A DNA stretch of 64,000 nucleotides from Enorma phocaeensis (GTDB taxonomy: Bacteria > Actinomycetota > Coriobacteriia > Coriobacteriales > Coriobacteriaceae): assembly GCF_016901575.1 (NCBI RefSeq), contig NZ_JACJKQ010000006.1, forward strand, positions 1 through 64,000. Reading direction: 5' to 3'. Position numbers and translations under genes: made by a program. The notes below the pieces were generated by a model. It did not search any database and had not been told where the DNA came from. It worked only from the letters and a program-made list of their open reading frames with translations. Shown piece after piece: positions 52,407 to 60,959 of the stretch (position 1 is its first letter; the number at the start of each line of letters is the position of its first letter).

Positions 52407-53798
52407 ATGGCAGGGCGCGATTCATTGCAGGCGAAGGCGGGTCTGGTGGAGGACGGCGGCTCGAGGTCGATCATCAGCGAGCACCAGCGCCGCCGGCTCG
52501 AGCGCCGCAGCATGCTTGAGAACGTTACGAGCAACGGCACCATCTCGGCTTGCGTCATGATCCTCGCCGCAGCCGCTGCGGTGGTGTGCGCCAACACCGA
52601 CGCCTTCTATGCGATCCATGACTGGGCCATGCAGCCCGTGGCGATCGTGGTCGGTGGCTGGGAGTTCTCGCTCACCTTTGAGCTGTTTGTGAACGACTTT
52701 TTGATGGCGGTCTTCTTCTTGCTGGTGGGCATCGAGCTCAAGTATGAGATGACGGTGGGCGAGCTGCGCCGGCCCCGCCAGGCGATGCTGCCCATGCTCG
52801 CCGCGGTGGGCGGCGTGGTGATGCCAGCCACGATCTATGCGGTGGTCAACCGCGGCGGCGCCGTCTACGGCTGGGCGATTCCCATGGCGACCGACATCGC
52901 CTTTGCGCTTGGCGTGCTGTCGCTTGTGGGTAGCCGCGTGCCCCCGGCGATCAAGGTGTTCTTCTCGACGCTCGCCATCGCCGACGACCTGCTTGCCATC
53001 GCCGCCATCGCGCTGTTCTACGGACACGCTCCCCATCTGGGATGGCTCGCGGGGGCGGCGGTGGCCACGGCTCTGCTGGCTCTTCTGAACCGACGCCGTC
53101 ATTTCCGGCTCGCTCCATACCTGGCGCTTGGCCTGGTGCTTTGGTTTTTCCTATACCAGTCGGGGGTGCATGCGACGCTCGCCGGCGTGATCCTGGCGTT
53201 TACGATTCCCGCGCGCTCGGATATCCATGCGGGCAGCCTGGTGGAGTGGCTCGGGTCCAAGCTTCCCGAGCTTGACGACCGCTTTGATGACGAGGCGCAC
53301 ATTCTCGGCCAGCACGACTTCACCCATGCCGTGCGCGGCGTCGAGCGTGTCGTGCACCGGGTGACGCCTCCGCTGCAGCGTCTTGAGCACTATATCTCGA
53401 CGCCGGTCAACTTCGTCATTCTGCCCTTGTTCGCCTTTGTGAATGCCCAGGTAAGGCTCGTGGGCGTCGATTTGGGCGCACTTGTGGTGGACCCGGTTGC
53501 GCTGGGCACCTATTTTGGCATGCTGCTTGGAAAGCCCGCGGGCATCTTTGGCGTGACGTTTCTTCTGGTCAGGTTCGGTCTTGCCGAGCTACCGACGGGG
53601 GTTCAGTGGAAGCATATCCTGGGGGTCGGCATTCTCGGTGGCATCGGGTTCACGATGTCGATCCTCATCTCGGGGCTGGCGTTCACGGAGATCCCAGCGG
53701 AGCTTCTCGCGGCGAAGACCGCCATCCTTGCCGGTTCGGTATCCGCCGCGCTCATCGGCCTGGGATATATGCAGGTCGCATGCAAGAAGTGCGCCTAG
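52407..53798 (+). CDS. nhaA: Na+/H+ antiporter NhaA
   Basis: A 463-residue antiporter that expels Na+ for H+ and sets cytoplasmic pH. The ion-site Asp residues are Asp163 (PMATDIAFALGV) and the pair Asp193-Asp194 (LAIADDLLAIAAIALFY). Further signatures are FFLLVGIELKYEMTVGEL and GGIGFTMSILISGLAF. An insert of about 70 residues (KLPELDDRFDDEAHILGQHD) lies between the halves, as in many actinobacterial forms. GGGGAGCGAGG precedes the ATG. Confidence 0.95.
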   Translation: MAGRDSLQAKAGLVEDGGSRSIISEHQRRRLERRSMLENVTSNGTISACVMILAAAAAVVCANTDAFYAIHDWAMQPVAIVVGGWEFSLTFELFVNDFLMAVFFLLVGIELKYEMTVGELRRPRQAMLPMLAAVGGVVMPATIYAVVNRGGAVYGWAIPMATDIAFALGVLSLVGSRVPPAIKVFFSTLAIADDLLAIAAIALFYGHAPHLGWLAGAAVATALLALLNRRRHFRLAPYLALGLVLWFFLYQSGVHATLAGVILAFTIPARSDIHAGSLVEWLGSKLPELDDRFDDEAHILGQHDFTHAVRGVERVVHRVTPPLQRLEHYISTPVNFVILPLFAFVNAQVRLVGVDLGALVVDPVALGTYFGMLLGKPAGIFGVTFLLVRFGLAELPTGVQWKHILGVGILGGIGFTMSILISGLAFTEIPAELLAAKTAILAGSVSAALIGLGYMQVACKKCA

Positions 53799-53835
53799 GG
53801 GGTGCGGATATCCCGCGCTAGGCGCAGCCCACCCG

Positions 53836-54090
53836 TTATTCCACGGTCCCGTAGGCGCTGCTCCAGCCGTGCGCGGCGAGCGCCGAGTTCAGCTGGTCGC
53901 ATAGCCGCTGTCGCTCGTAGACCCCAGGGGGCACGAGCTCCACGATTTCCTGCAGGTCGCGGTCGAGGTCGAGAATCTCGGCCTGGACGACCAGGTCCAG
54001 CCGGTCGACGGCAGTCTTGCCGAGGTACAGGCTGTCGACCAGACGCTGGAGCTCGCCGAAGGCTTCCGCCTGAAACATATCCATATCCAT
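53836..54090 (-). CDS. Small hypothetical protein
   Basis: An 84-residue acidic, largely helical protein (MDMDMFQAEAFGELQRLVDS, VQAEILDLDRDLQEIVEL) with no membrane segment or known motif. GGAGGGAG precedes the ATG at 54090, which supports translation. It is convergent with nhaA. Function unknown. Confidence 0.6.
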   Translation of the reverse strand: MDMDMFQAEAFGELQRLVDSLYLGKTAVDRLDLVVQAEILDLDRDLQEIVELVPPGVYERQRLCDQLNSALAAHGWSSAYGTVE

Positions 54091-54301
54091 GGGGCTCCCT
54101 CCATCGATGCCGGCGTCGACATCGGTGTCCCGCGCCGGCTGTCGGTTGAGTGTGAAGTGCAGTCCTCGCCTATGCTACCAGCACAGGGCCCGACATGTCC
54201 CCCCCCGCGGCGTCGTACGACCGGGGCATGGGTGCCCGCATCTGTTCGGCGTAGGTTCTGTTGCGACGCGACTCCGTCGCTGCCGCGAGCGGCGCGGCAG
54301 G

Positions 54302-54307
54302 TATACT
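54302..54307 (+). promoter_or_regulatory. -10 element (TATACT) before the aminotransferase operon
   Basis: TATACT lies about 105 bases before the aminotransferase start, with no clear -35. Confidence 0.35.
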
Positions 54308-54411
54308 AGGCGAGATTGACGTACCGTCCCGCTGGCTCCTGCATGCCGGCGTGGGCCCGGAGCGTAGCGCGGCAGGGCGCTGCCCCGGTCATGGTGATGG
54401 GGAGGAACAAC

Positions 54412-55698
54412 ATGGAGACGATATACCAGCGCATGGGAGCTGAGGAGCTCGCGGCGGCGATCGCCGCGCTCGAGGCAGAGGTTGCCGAGGTGACGGCAAA
54501 GGGCCTCAAGCTCGACATGGCGCGCGGCAAGCCGAGCCCGGAGCAAGTGGCCATCTCCCGCCCGTTGCTCGACGTGCTGAGCAGCTCTGCCGACCTCATG
54601 GACGAGGGCGTTGACTGCAGCAACTACGGCTGCTTCGAGGGCATCCCCTCGGCTCGTCGTCTCGCAGGCTCCTTCTTGGGCGTGCCTGCCGGCCAGACCA
54701 TCGTGCTGGGCTCCTCGAGCCTGAACATCATGCAGTCGGTGCTCGTGCACTACTGGGAGAAGGGCGTGCCCGGCTACACCCCGTGGCGCAAGCTTGAGAG
54801 CGTGAAGTTCCTGTGCCCCGTGCCTGGCTACGACCGTCATTTCGGTCTTACCCAGGACCTGGGCATCGAGAACATCCCTGTTCGCATGACGCCCACCGGC
54901 CCCGACATGGACGAGGTCGAGCGCCTCGTCGCTGAAGACAGCTCCATCAAGGGCATGTTCTGCGTTCCTAAGTATTCCAACCCCACCGGCATCACCTATT
55001 CCGATGAGACGGTCCGCCGCCTGGCGACCATGAAGTGCGCCGCCCCCGACTTCCGCATCGTGTGGGACAACGCCTATTGCGTGCATGACCTGACCGATCA
55101 TGGCGACAAGCTGCTCAACATCCACGATGTCGCGCTCGAGGCCGGCAACGAGGACCGCGTCCTCGAGTTTGCCTCCACCTCGAAGATCACCTTCCCGGGT
55201 GCCGGCGTCGCCTTCTTCGGCTCGTCGTTTGCCAACATGGCCGAGGTTTCGCGCACCCTGCAGGTGGGCCTCATCAGCGCCAACAAGCTCAACCAGCTTG
55301 CGCACGCGCGCTTCCTTCCCACCATGGATGCGCTGCACGCCCACATGGCAAAGCATGCCGAGTTCTTGCGCCCGCGCTTCGCGCTCGTGCAGGAGAAGCT
55401 GCGTGACGGCCTCGGGGAGACCGGGTGCGCTACATGGACGAACCCCAACGGCGGCTATTTCGTCTCGTTCGATTCCCAGCCGGGCTCGGCGAAGCGCATC
55501 GTCGCGCTGTGCCTCCAGATGGGCGTGAAGCTCACGCCCGCCGGTGCCACCTGGCCTTATGGCATCGATCCCGAGGACACCAACATCCGCATCGCGCCCA
55601 CCTATCCTTCGCTTGAGGAGCTGGGCGCCGCGCTCGATATCCTGGTGCTCGCGACCAAGCTCGTGTGCGCTCAGCTCGCCGCCGAGGAGCGCGCGTAA
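54412..55698 (+). CDS. Class I/II aminotransferase, aspartate aminotransferase Ic-like
   Basis: A 428-residue PLP enzyme. The Schiff-base Lys is Lys258 in FASTSKITFPGAG; other PLP contacts are Asn190 (KYSNPTGITY) and Asp219 (IVWDNAYCVHDL), with Arg in NIRIAPTYP for the substrate carboxylate. The overall pattern fits subgroup Ic aspartate aminotransferases, which pass amino groups between aspartate and 2-oxoglutarate; the substrate is inferred. GGGGAGGAACAAC precedes the ATG at 54412. Its stop overlaps the next start (TAATG). Confidence 0.88.
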   Translation: METIYQRMGAEELAAAIAALEAEVAEVTAKGLKLDMARGKPSPEQVAISRPLLDVLSSSADLMDEGVDCSNYGCFEGIPSARRLAGSFLGVPAGQTIVLGSSSLNIMQSVLVHYWEKGVPGYTPWRKLESVKFLCPVPGYDRHFGLTQDLGIENIPVRMTPTGPDMDEVERLVAEDSSIKGMFCVPKYSNPTGITYSDETVRRLATMKCAAPDFRIVWDNAYCVHDLTDHGDKLLNIHDVALEAGNEDRVLEFASTSKITFPGAGVAFFGSSFANMAEVSRTLQVGLISANKLNQLAHARFLPTMDALHAHMAKHAEFLRPRFALVQEKLRDGLGETGCATWTNPNGGYFVSFDSQPGSAKRIVALCLQMGVKLTPAGATWPYGIDPEDTNIRIAPTYPSLEELGAALDILVLATKLVCAQLAAEERA

Positions 55699-56201
55699 TG
55701 GCCGACGAGTTCTTTGACGACGAGCAGGAGCTGATGGAGGCGTCCGTCGACGCTTCCGTGTCTTTGCGCGAGCAGGACTCGTCTGCGGATTCTGGCGAGG
55801 GCTCCTCCCGCGCGGCCAAGGATGCGCGGAACGCGGAGGGCTCCCGGCCGCGCAGGCGCGGCAAGGCGTCGCCCTCGAAGGGAGGCGCCCGCCCCGCCGA
55901 GGGGGAGGGGCCGCAGCGACGCGACCCGCCGCCCTTTTGGATGGTGCTCGCCATCGCCGCCATCGCGCTCGTGCTGGGCGTGGTGATCGGCTACCTGCTG
56001 GGCTCCTCCGCAACCTTGGGGGCGCTCGAGCAGCAGCAGGCGCAATACCAGAGCTCGGAGGGGACGAGCGACGTCGACGAATCGTATGGGCTGCCCGAGG
56101 GGCACCCCGACGTGACCGTTGACGAGGACGGCACCGCGCACGTGGACGGCGACGCTGCCTCCAGCGACGCTTCGAGCGCCGATGCCGCCTCGACCGAATA
56201 G
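55698..56201 (+). CDS. Single-pass membrane protein of unknown function
   Basis: A 167-residue protein with an acidic N-terminus (MADEFFDDEQELMEASVDAS), a basic Arg/Gly/Pro stretch, one membrane helix (FWMVLAIAAIALVLGVVIGY) and an acidic Ser/Asp tail outside. It overlaps the aminotransferase stop by one base and is followed after eight bases by a TPR protein with the same topology, so the two may work together. I do not recognise the family. Confidence 0.7.
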   Translation: MADEFFDDEQELMEASVDASVSLREQDSSADSGEGSSRAAKDARNAEGSRPRRRGKASPSKGGARPAEGEGPQRRDPPPFWMVLAIAAIALVLGVVIGYLLGSSATLGALEQQQAQYQSSEGTSDVDESYGLPEGHPDVTVDEDGTAHVDGDAASSDASSADAASTE

Positions 56202-56209
56202 GAGGAGCC

Positions 56210-56917
56210 ATGGCGTTTAACGCGCAACAGACGGGGCGCGCCCGCGTCGCGATCGTCATCGCCGCCCTTGTCGTGGTGGCGGTCATCGTGGTGGTGCTCG
56301 TGCTTCAGCTTGCCGCCCCGCAGCCCGGGACATCGTCGCAGGCTGCGTCCGATGCGACGCAGGCCGATGCTGCCGGGTCGGACGTAGGCTCTGGGGCGTC
56401 CGCTGAGGACGAAGACGTCATGGAGACGGTCGATGCGCAGTATGGCACGGCTGCCCAGACGCTTCGCACCCAGTACGAGGCGGACCCATCCAACCCCTCT
56501 GCCCTGCTCAATCTGGCAAACGGCTACTTTGACTGGGGCGTCGCGGCGCTCAATCACGCAAACGGCACCGAGGACGAGGCGCATGCGCGCGAGATCTTTA
56601 CCCGCGCCATCGAGTATTACGACGAGTATCTCGACGGCAACCCCGATTCGAAGTCGGTCGTAGTCGATCGCGCCATCTGCGTGTTTTACACCGGCGAGCA
56701 CGAGGAGGCGATCTCGGCGCTCGAAGACCTGCTCGCCGAGGACGACACCTTTGCGCCCGCTTGGGCAAACCTCGGCATGTTCTACGAGAACGACGGACGC
56801 GTCGAGGACGCCGCGACTGCCTACCAGCGCGCGATTGACGTCGCGGGCGACGACGACGCGTACAATGTAGTCGATTACGCACAGCAACGCCTGGACGCCC
56901 TGAACGCGTCCAACTAG
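56210..56917 (+). CDS. Membrane-anchored TPR protein
   Basis: A 235-residue protein with an N-terminal membrane anchor (residues about 12-33), an Ala/Asp/Ser linker and three tetratricopeptide-like repeats (PSNPSALLNLANGYFDWGVA, DRAICVFYTGEHEEAISALE, APAWANLGMFYENDGRVEDA). TPRs form a helical scaffold for protein binding; here it faces outside the membrane. AGGAGGAGCC precedes the ATG. Third gene of the aminotransferase operon. Confidence 0.8.
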   Translation: MAFNAQQTGRARVAIVIAALVVVAVIVVVLVLQLAAPQPGTSSQAASDATQADAAGSDVGSGASAEDEDVMETVDAQYGTAAQTLRTQYEADPSNPSALLNLANGYFDWGVAALNHANGTEDEAHAREIFTRAIEYYDEYLDGNPDSKSVVVDRAICVFYTGEHEEAISALEDLLAEDDTFAPAWANLGMFYENDGRVEDAATAYQRAIDVAGDDDAYNVVDYAQQRLDALNASN

Positions 56918-56993
56918 ACCCGCGTCCGCCTCCGGGTCATCCCAGCGGGGCCGCGCAGGACGCCGCGCCCCATCCCATAGAGAAGGAGCGACC

Positions 56994-57308
56994 ATGGAAC
57001 TCACGATCACCACGAACCCCGCGCCCGAGCGTTATACCATCGCCGTCGTCGGCGAGGTGGACATCTCGAACGCCACCAAGCTTCGCGACGCCATCGACCT
57101 TGCGCTCGAGCAGCCCACCGAGGAGGTCTGCCTCGACTTCGGGCAGGTCGCCTACATCGATTCGACCGGCGTCGGCGTGCTGGTGGGCGCGGCGCACCAT
57201 GCGGCGGAGCGCGGCCTTCGTTTTGCGGTGGTCAACGCTCAGCCCGGCGTCATGAGGGTGGCGCAGCTGCTGGGCGTCGATCAGGAGATTTCCATCACGG
57301 CCCTGTAA
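56994..57308 (+). CDS. STAS domain anti-sigma factor antagonist
   Basis: A 104-residue SpoIIAA-type protein. The phosphorylation site is Ser57 in YIDSTGVGVLV, and VGEVDISNATKLRDAI is the typical N-terminal strand-helix. Unphosphorylated forms bind and silence an anti-sigma kinase (RsbW/SpoIIAB type), but no such kinase or sigma factor is in the window. AGAAGGAGCG precedes the ATG. Confidence 0.9.
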   Translation: MELTITTNPAPERYTIAVVGEVDISNATKLRDAIDLALEQPTEEVCLDFGQVAYIDSTGVGVLVGAAHHAAERGLRFAVVNAQPGVMRVAQLLGVDQEISITAL

Positions 57309-57323
57309 AGACTGCCCGTCGTG

Positions 57324-57353
57324 CCGCCCGGGCCTCGGGCTGGGCGGTATACT
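57324..57353 (+). promoter_or_regulatory. STAS gene terminator and tatA -10
   Basis: CCGCCC/GGGCGG (57324-57347) forms a stem that probably ends the STAS transcript, and TATACT (57348-57353) follows at once as a candidate -10 for tatA. Confidence 0.4.
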
Positions 57354-57430
57354 CATACGGTTATGTGCTCATCATCGCCATGCGGCCCCGTACGCATGGC
57401 TCAAGAAACGAATCCCCTTGGAGGTTTCGC

Positions 57431-58078
57431 GTGCTAGGAATCGGCGAGGGCGAGCTGCTGATCATCGTGGTCTTCGCCTTTCTTCTGTTTGGACCGGACA
57501 AGCTCCCGCAGATGGGTCGCACCATCGGGCGCGCGCTCCGACAGTTCCGAGAGACCCAGGAAAAGATGACGTCGGTGGTGCAGACCGAGGTCATCGATCC
57601 CATGGCTGCCGCCGCCCAGGCGCCAAAGCCCAAGAAGCCCGCCGCGGTCGCCGCCGCCGAGGACGAGGATGCCGACGTGGCCAACGAGAAGGCCGCGGAG
57701 GCGCGCAAGGAGACCTTTGCCGAGCGCCGTGCCCGCCTTGCCGCTGAGAAGGCGGCGAAGGAGGCGGCGTCGGATGAGGACGCCGCCCCTGCGGACGGGG
57801 CTCCCGCTGCCGCAGGCGCCCAGGCACCTGCCGCCGCGGATGCACCTGCGCCGAAAGATTCCGACGATGTCGTTCAGGCGGATGCCGTCAAGCAGGAGGA
57901 GGCTCCTGCGGAGGATGCGGCCGTGCATACCACGGCCGACCTGTATGCCCGGCGTCCGCGCAAGCATCGTGTCGCCGCTGCGGAGGAGGACGCGGCTGCA
58001 GGCGAGGGCCCTGCCCCGGATGTCTCGGAGGCCGCCTCTGCAACCGATGCCTCGTCCACGGAAGGAGGTGAGCGGTAG
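57431..58078 (+). CDS. tatA: Twin-arginine translocase TatA/TatB-type protein
   Basis: A 215-residue protein with the TatA layout: short N-terminal membrane helix (GEGELLIIVVFAFLLFGPDK with the FGP hinge), an amphipathic helix (LPQMGRTIGRALRQFRETQE), then a long Ala/Glu/Asp/Pro-rich disordered tail of about 150 residues. Typical TatA has 60-100 residues; the tail and length are more TatB-like. It is the only TatA/B gene seen. The GTG at 57431 has GGAGG seven bases upstream and overlaps no earlier gene; tatC begins at its last base. Confidence 0.9.
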   Translation: MLGIGEGELLIIVVFAFLLFGPDKLPQMGRTIGRALRQFRETQEKMTSVVQTEVIDPMAAAAQAPKPKKPAAVAAAEDEDADVANEKAAEARKETFAERRARLAAEKAAKEAASDEDAAPADGAPAAAGAQAPAAADAPAPKDSDDVVQADAVKQEEAPAEDAAVHTTADLYARRPRKHRVAAAEEDAAAGEGPAPDVSEAASATDASSTEGGER

Positions 58079-58866
58079 TGCCCATCGGACCTGCGCGCAT
58101 GCCGCTTCTTGACCACCTGGGGGAGTTGCGCCGCCGCCTCACCATCGTCGTGGTGACGGTGCTCGTCATGACGGTCGTCATGTACTTCGCCACGCCGACC
58201 ATCGTCGACATCCTGAGCGATCCCATCGCCCCCTTCGTGCCGAGCGGCCAGTTCTACATCATGTCTTCGCTCGGCGGCTTCTCGCTGCGCTTCGGCATCG
58301 CCATCAAGATCGCCGCCGTGGCCTGCACGCCGATGATCCTCTGGCAGATCCTTGCCTTCTTCCTGCCCGCGCTCAAGCCGAACGAGCGCCGCTGGGTGGT
58401 GCCCACGCTCTTTATCGCCGTCGCGCTGTTCTTTGCGGGCGCCATCTTCGCGTACGCCCTCATCATCCCCGCCGCCTTCGAGTGGCTGCTGGGCGAGACG
58501 AACGCCATCGCGACCGCGCTGCCCGACCTGGAGAACTACATCAACACCGAGATCCTGCTCATGGTCGGCTTCGGCATCTCCTTCGAGCTGCCGCTCGCCG
58601 TGTTCTATCTGGCGACCTTCCACATTGTGCCCTATGCGAGCTTCCGCAAGGCGTGGCGCTACATCTATGTGATCATGCTCGTGATCTCGGCGTCGGTGAC
58701 GCCCGACGCGAGCCCCGTGACGCTTCTGCTGCTCTATGCGGTCATGCTCTCGCTCTACGAGATCTCGCTTGCCATCACGCGCTTTGTCATCGTCGCGCGC
58801 GAGGGCAAGGGGGGCCTGACCGGCAGCCGACTGGGACTCTTCGGGGAAGAGGACGAGGAGGCGTAG
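58078..58866 (+). CDS. tatC: Twin-arginine translocase subunit TatC
   Basis: A 262-residue six-helix membrane protein that recognises RR signal peptides and recruits TatA. Family features are PLLDHLGELRRRLTI, the external loop with PFVPSGQFYIMSSLGGFSLR, WQILAFFLPALKPNERRW, and SVTPDASPVTLLLLYAVM. The GTG at 58078 overlaps the tatA stop by one base and has AAGGAGGTGA. The Tat system exports folded cofactor proteins, such as hydrogenases. Confidence 0.95.
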   Translation: MPIGPARMPLLDHLGELRRRLTIVVVTVLVMTVVMYFATPTIVDILSDPIAPFVPSGQFYIMSSLGGFSLRFGIAIKIAAVACTPMILWQILAFFLPALKPNERRWVVPTLFIAVALFFAGAIFAYALIIPAAFEWLLGETNAIATALPDLENYINTEILLMVGFGISFELPLAVFYLATFHIVPYASFRKAWRYIYVIMLVISASVTPDASPVTLLLLYAVMLSLYEISLAITRFVIVAREGKGGLTGSRLGLFGEEDEEA

Positions 58867-58873
58867 CGCTGCC

Positions 58874-59230
58874 ATGCATGAGCTTGGCATTGTGGACGGC
58901 GTGCTTTCCACGGTGCGCTCGACGGTTCGTCATGAGGGAGCGAAGCGCGCCTTGGGGGTCACGTTGCGTATCGGCGACATGACGGAAGTGGTGCGCGAGT
59001 CGCTTGATTTTGCATGGGATGTGCTGCGCGAGGAGGACCCTCTGACAGCCGACTGCGTGCTCACGGTCGAGGAGGTCCATCCTGCGAGCGTGTGCCGCGC
59101 ATGCGGAGCGTCGTTTGATCACGACACGCGCCATCTGCGGTGCCCGGCGTGCGGCAGCGGCGATACGCGGCTGCTTCATGGTCGCGAACTCGATATCGTC
59201 TCGGTCGAGATCGAAGACTCGGACGAATAG
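58874..59230 (+). CDS. hypA: Hydrogenase nickel incorporation protein HypA
   Basis: A 118-residue nickel metallochaperone. The N-terminal Met-His2-Glu nickel site is intact (MHELGIVDGV), and the zinc site is the four Cys residues 74, 77, 90 and 93 (CRACG, CPACG). With HypB it delivers Ni2+ to the large subunit of a [NiFe] hydrogenase; none is encoded here. It starts seven bases after tatC. Confidence 0.95.
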   Translation: MHELGIVDGVLSTVRSTVRHEGAKRALGVTLRIGDMTEVVRESLDFAWDVLREEDPLTADCVLTVEEVHPASVCRACGASFDHDTRHLRCPACGSGDTRLLHGRELDIVSVEIEDSDE

Positions 59231-59245
59231 AATAGAGACATCTTG

Positions 59246-59283
59246 AGGGCCGCCTGCGACGCTCCATGCGCCGGGGCGGCCCT
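59246..59283. terminator. Hairpin between hypA and hypB
   Basis: AGGGCCGCC (59246-59254) pairs exactly with 59275-59283; the loop is 20 bases. No T-run, so it may only attenuate. Confidence 0.4.
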
Positions 59284-59339
59284 ACACCTATGGGACGTCG
59301 CGCGAGGCGCGAGACGCCCCGCCGACGCAAGGAGGGCTC

Positions 59340-60053
59340 ATGTCTGAGCGCACCATCGATATCTCTGCTCCCATCTTGTCGCGCAACGAGCGCCTTGCCA
59401 GCGAGCTGCGCGAGCGCTTCCGCACGACGAGCACGTTTGTCATCAACGTGCTTTCGAGCCCCGGGTCGGGAAAGACCTCTACCATTCTTGCCACCAACGA
59501 TCGCCTGCGTGACGGATACGGTCTGCGCTGCGCCGTTATCGAGGGCGATATCGCGTCCGACGTCGATGCCGTCACCATGAAAGAGGCGGGCATACCGGCC
59601 GTGCAGATCAATACGGGCGGGCTGTGCCACCTCGAGGGCAACATGATCCGCGAGGCGGTCGACGCCCTCGACGCAGGGGTGGGGCTCGACGCCATCGACG
59701 TCATCTTTATCGAGAACGTCGGCAACCTCGTCTGCCCGGTGGATTTCGATCTAGGCGAGAACCTGAGCATCATGATCCTCTCGGTGCCCGAGGGCGACGA
59801 CAAGCCGGTCAAGTATCCGGGAATCTTCCAGCATGCCGGCGCCATCCTGCTCAACAAGGTCGATGTGGCGTCCGCCTTCGACTTTGACCTCGCGGCCTAC
59901 AACGCCACGCTCGACGACCTGAATCCGCTCGCGCCGCGCTTTAGCGTCAGCGCCACCAAAGGCGACGGCATGGACGGCTGGGTCGGATGGCTCGCCGCCC
60001 AAATCGGGTCGCGCAAGGGCGGGGAAGGTCTGTCCAGTTCCGCATGTGAGTAA
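59340..60053 (+). CDS. hypB: Hydrogenase nickel incorporation GTPase HypB
   Basis: A 237-residue SIMIBI GTPase that drives nickel insertion with HypA. The P-loop is SSPGSGKTS (39-47), the metal site near the switch is Cys96-His97 (GLCHLEG) and Cys132 (NVGNLVCP), and NKVD gives guanine specificity. The His-rich nickel-storage stretch of some HypB proteins is absent. A gap of about 109 bases with a hairpin separates it from hypA. GGAGG precedes the ATG. Confidence 0.95.
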   Translation: MSERTIDISAPILSRNERLASELRERFRTTSTFVINVLSSPGSGKTSTILATNDRLRDGYGLRCAVIEGDIASDVDAVTMKEAGIPAVQINTGGLCHLEGNMIREAVDALDAGVGLDAIDVIFIENVGNLVCPVDFDLGENLSIMILSVPEGDDKPVKYPGIFQHAGAILLNKVDVASAFDFDLAAYNATLDDLNPLAPRFSVSATKGDGMDGWVGWLAAQIGSRKGGEGLSSSACE

Positions 60054-60213
60054 GCATCTCCCCAGCTCAGACGGTATGCAACCAAAGGTTGCGGGAAATT
60101 CCCACCAGACTTGCTGGCATGATGGCGCGCGCTCCGGCTACGGTGTGGCCAACGGCGCCGCACAGCAAGAGGGTATGAGTTCGGGACGCAGGGCCCGGCG
60201 GATTGGGGTCAGT

Positions 60214-60957
60214 ATGAATGTGCAGATTGCGCAGCGCCTGGCAGAGCTCAGGCGCGCAAAAGGATACAGTCAGGAGGCGTTGGCAAACCGGCTGGGCCTT
60301 TCTCGCCAGGCGGTCTCAAAGTGGGAGCGTGCGGAGAGCTCCCCCGATACCGAGAACCTCATCGCGCTCGCGCGTCTCTACGGCGTGAGCTTGGACGAGC
60401 TTCTCAGCGTGGACAAAGATATCGAGGAGGATATTGCGTTCGAGCGTGCCGACCGTGTGGCAAAGACGGCGCTGGACGCCGCCGGGCAGGCTGTCGACCG
60501 CGAGGCGGCAGCCCAGGCGGTCGCGGCGGCGACGCAGGCGAGCCAGGCCGCTGCCCGCGCAGCAGAGGCGGCGAGCCAGGCGACGAGCCAGGTGACTCGT
60601 GCGAGCGTCGATGCCGAGCGGCTTCGCGTCAAAGGACCGTGGCGCTCCTTTCCCTACGGCATCTTGATGATCCCCCTGTGGTTCGTGCTGACGCTCGCCG
60701 GAGCGGCGCCGTTCTCGTTCTTGGTGTTCTTCAGCATCCCGGTCTATCACTGGCTGGCAAACATCATGGACGGGGCGATGGCGCGCGAGGCGACGCCGTG
60801 CCCTGCAGTCGACGGCGAGCCCGCGTCGTCGCAAGGCGTGTCTGGGTGGGGCCCGAGCCGAGCGGCCGCGTCCGAAGAGCCCGCCGCTGTTGACGCGGCG
60901 GCGGTTGGCCGAGGCGGTCGCCCGGTCGATCCTCGCGGCGTCGAAGGGAGGCGGTAG
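60214..60957 (+). CDS. XRE-family regulator with membrane anchor
   Basis: A 247-residue protein. Residues about 5-58 are a Cro/C1 helix-turn-helix (RLAELRRAKGYSQEALANRL, SRQAVSKWERAESSPDTENL). Residues about 80-135 are a long Ala-rich helix (AAQAVAAATQASQAAARAAE). Two membrane helices follow at about 145-185 (GILMIPLWFVLTLAGAAPFS), then a polar tail. It would bind DNA while tethered to the membrane. The DUF4097 gene starts two bases after its stop, so both likely act in one envelope-sensing pathway. The start is placed at 60214; an ATG at 60175 has an SD that is too close. Confidence 0.82.
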   Translation: MNVQIAQRLAELRRAKGYSQEALANRLGLSRQAVSKWERAESSPDTENLIALARLYGVSLDELLSVDKDIEEDIAFERADRVAKTALDAAGQAVDREAAAQAVAAATQASQAAARAAEAASQATSQVTRASVDAERLRVKGPWRSFPYGILMIPLWFVLTLAGAAPFSFLVFFSIPVYHWLANIMDGAMAREATPCPAVDGEPASSQGVSGWGPSRAAASEEPAAVDAAAVGRGGRPVDPRGVEGRR

Positions 60958-60959
60958 CC

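Noticed and set aside
54175-56286. 703-codon minus-strand frame
   Set aside because: It is a shadow of the aminotransferase and the following gene; its start region is low-complexity Arg/Ser/Pro.
58874-60053. Expectation of a hydrogenase operon next to hypA/hypB
   Set aside because: No hydrogenase subunit, hypC, hypD, hypE or hypF motif is found in the surrounding sequence.
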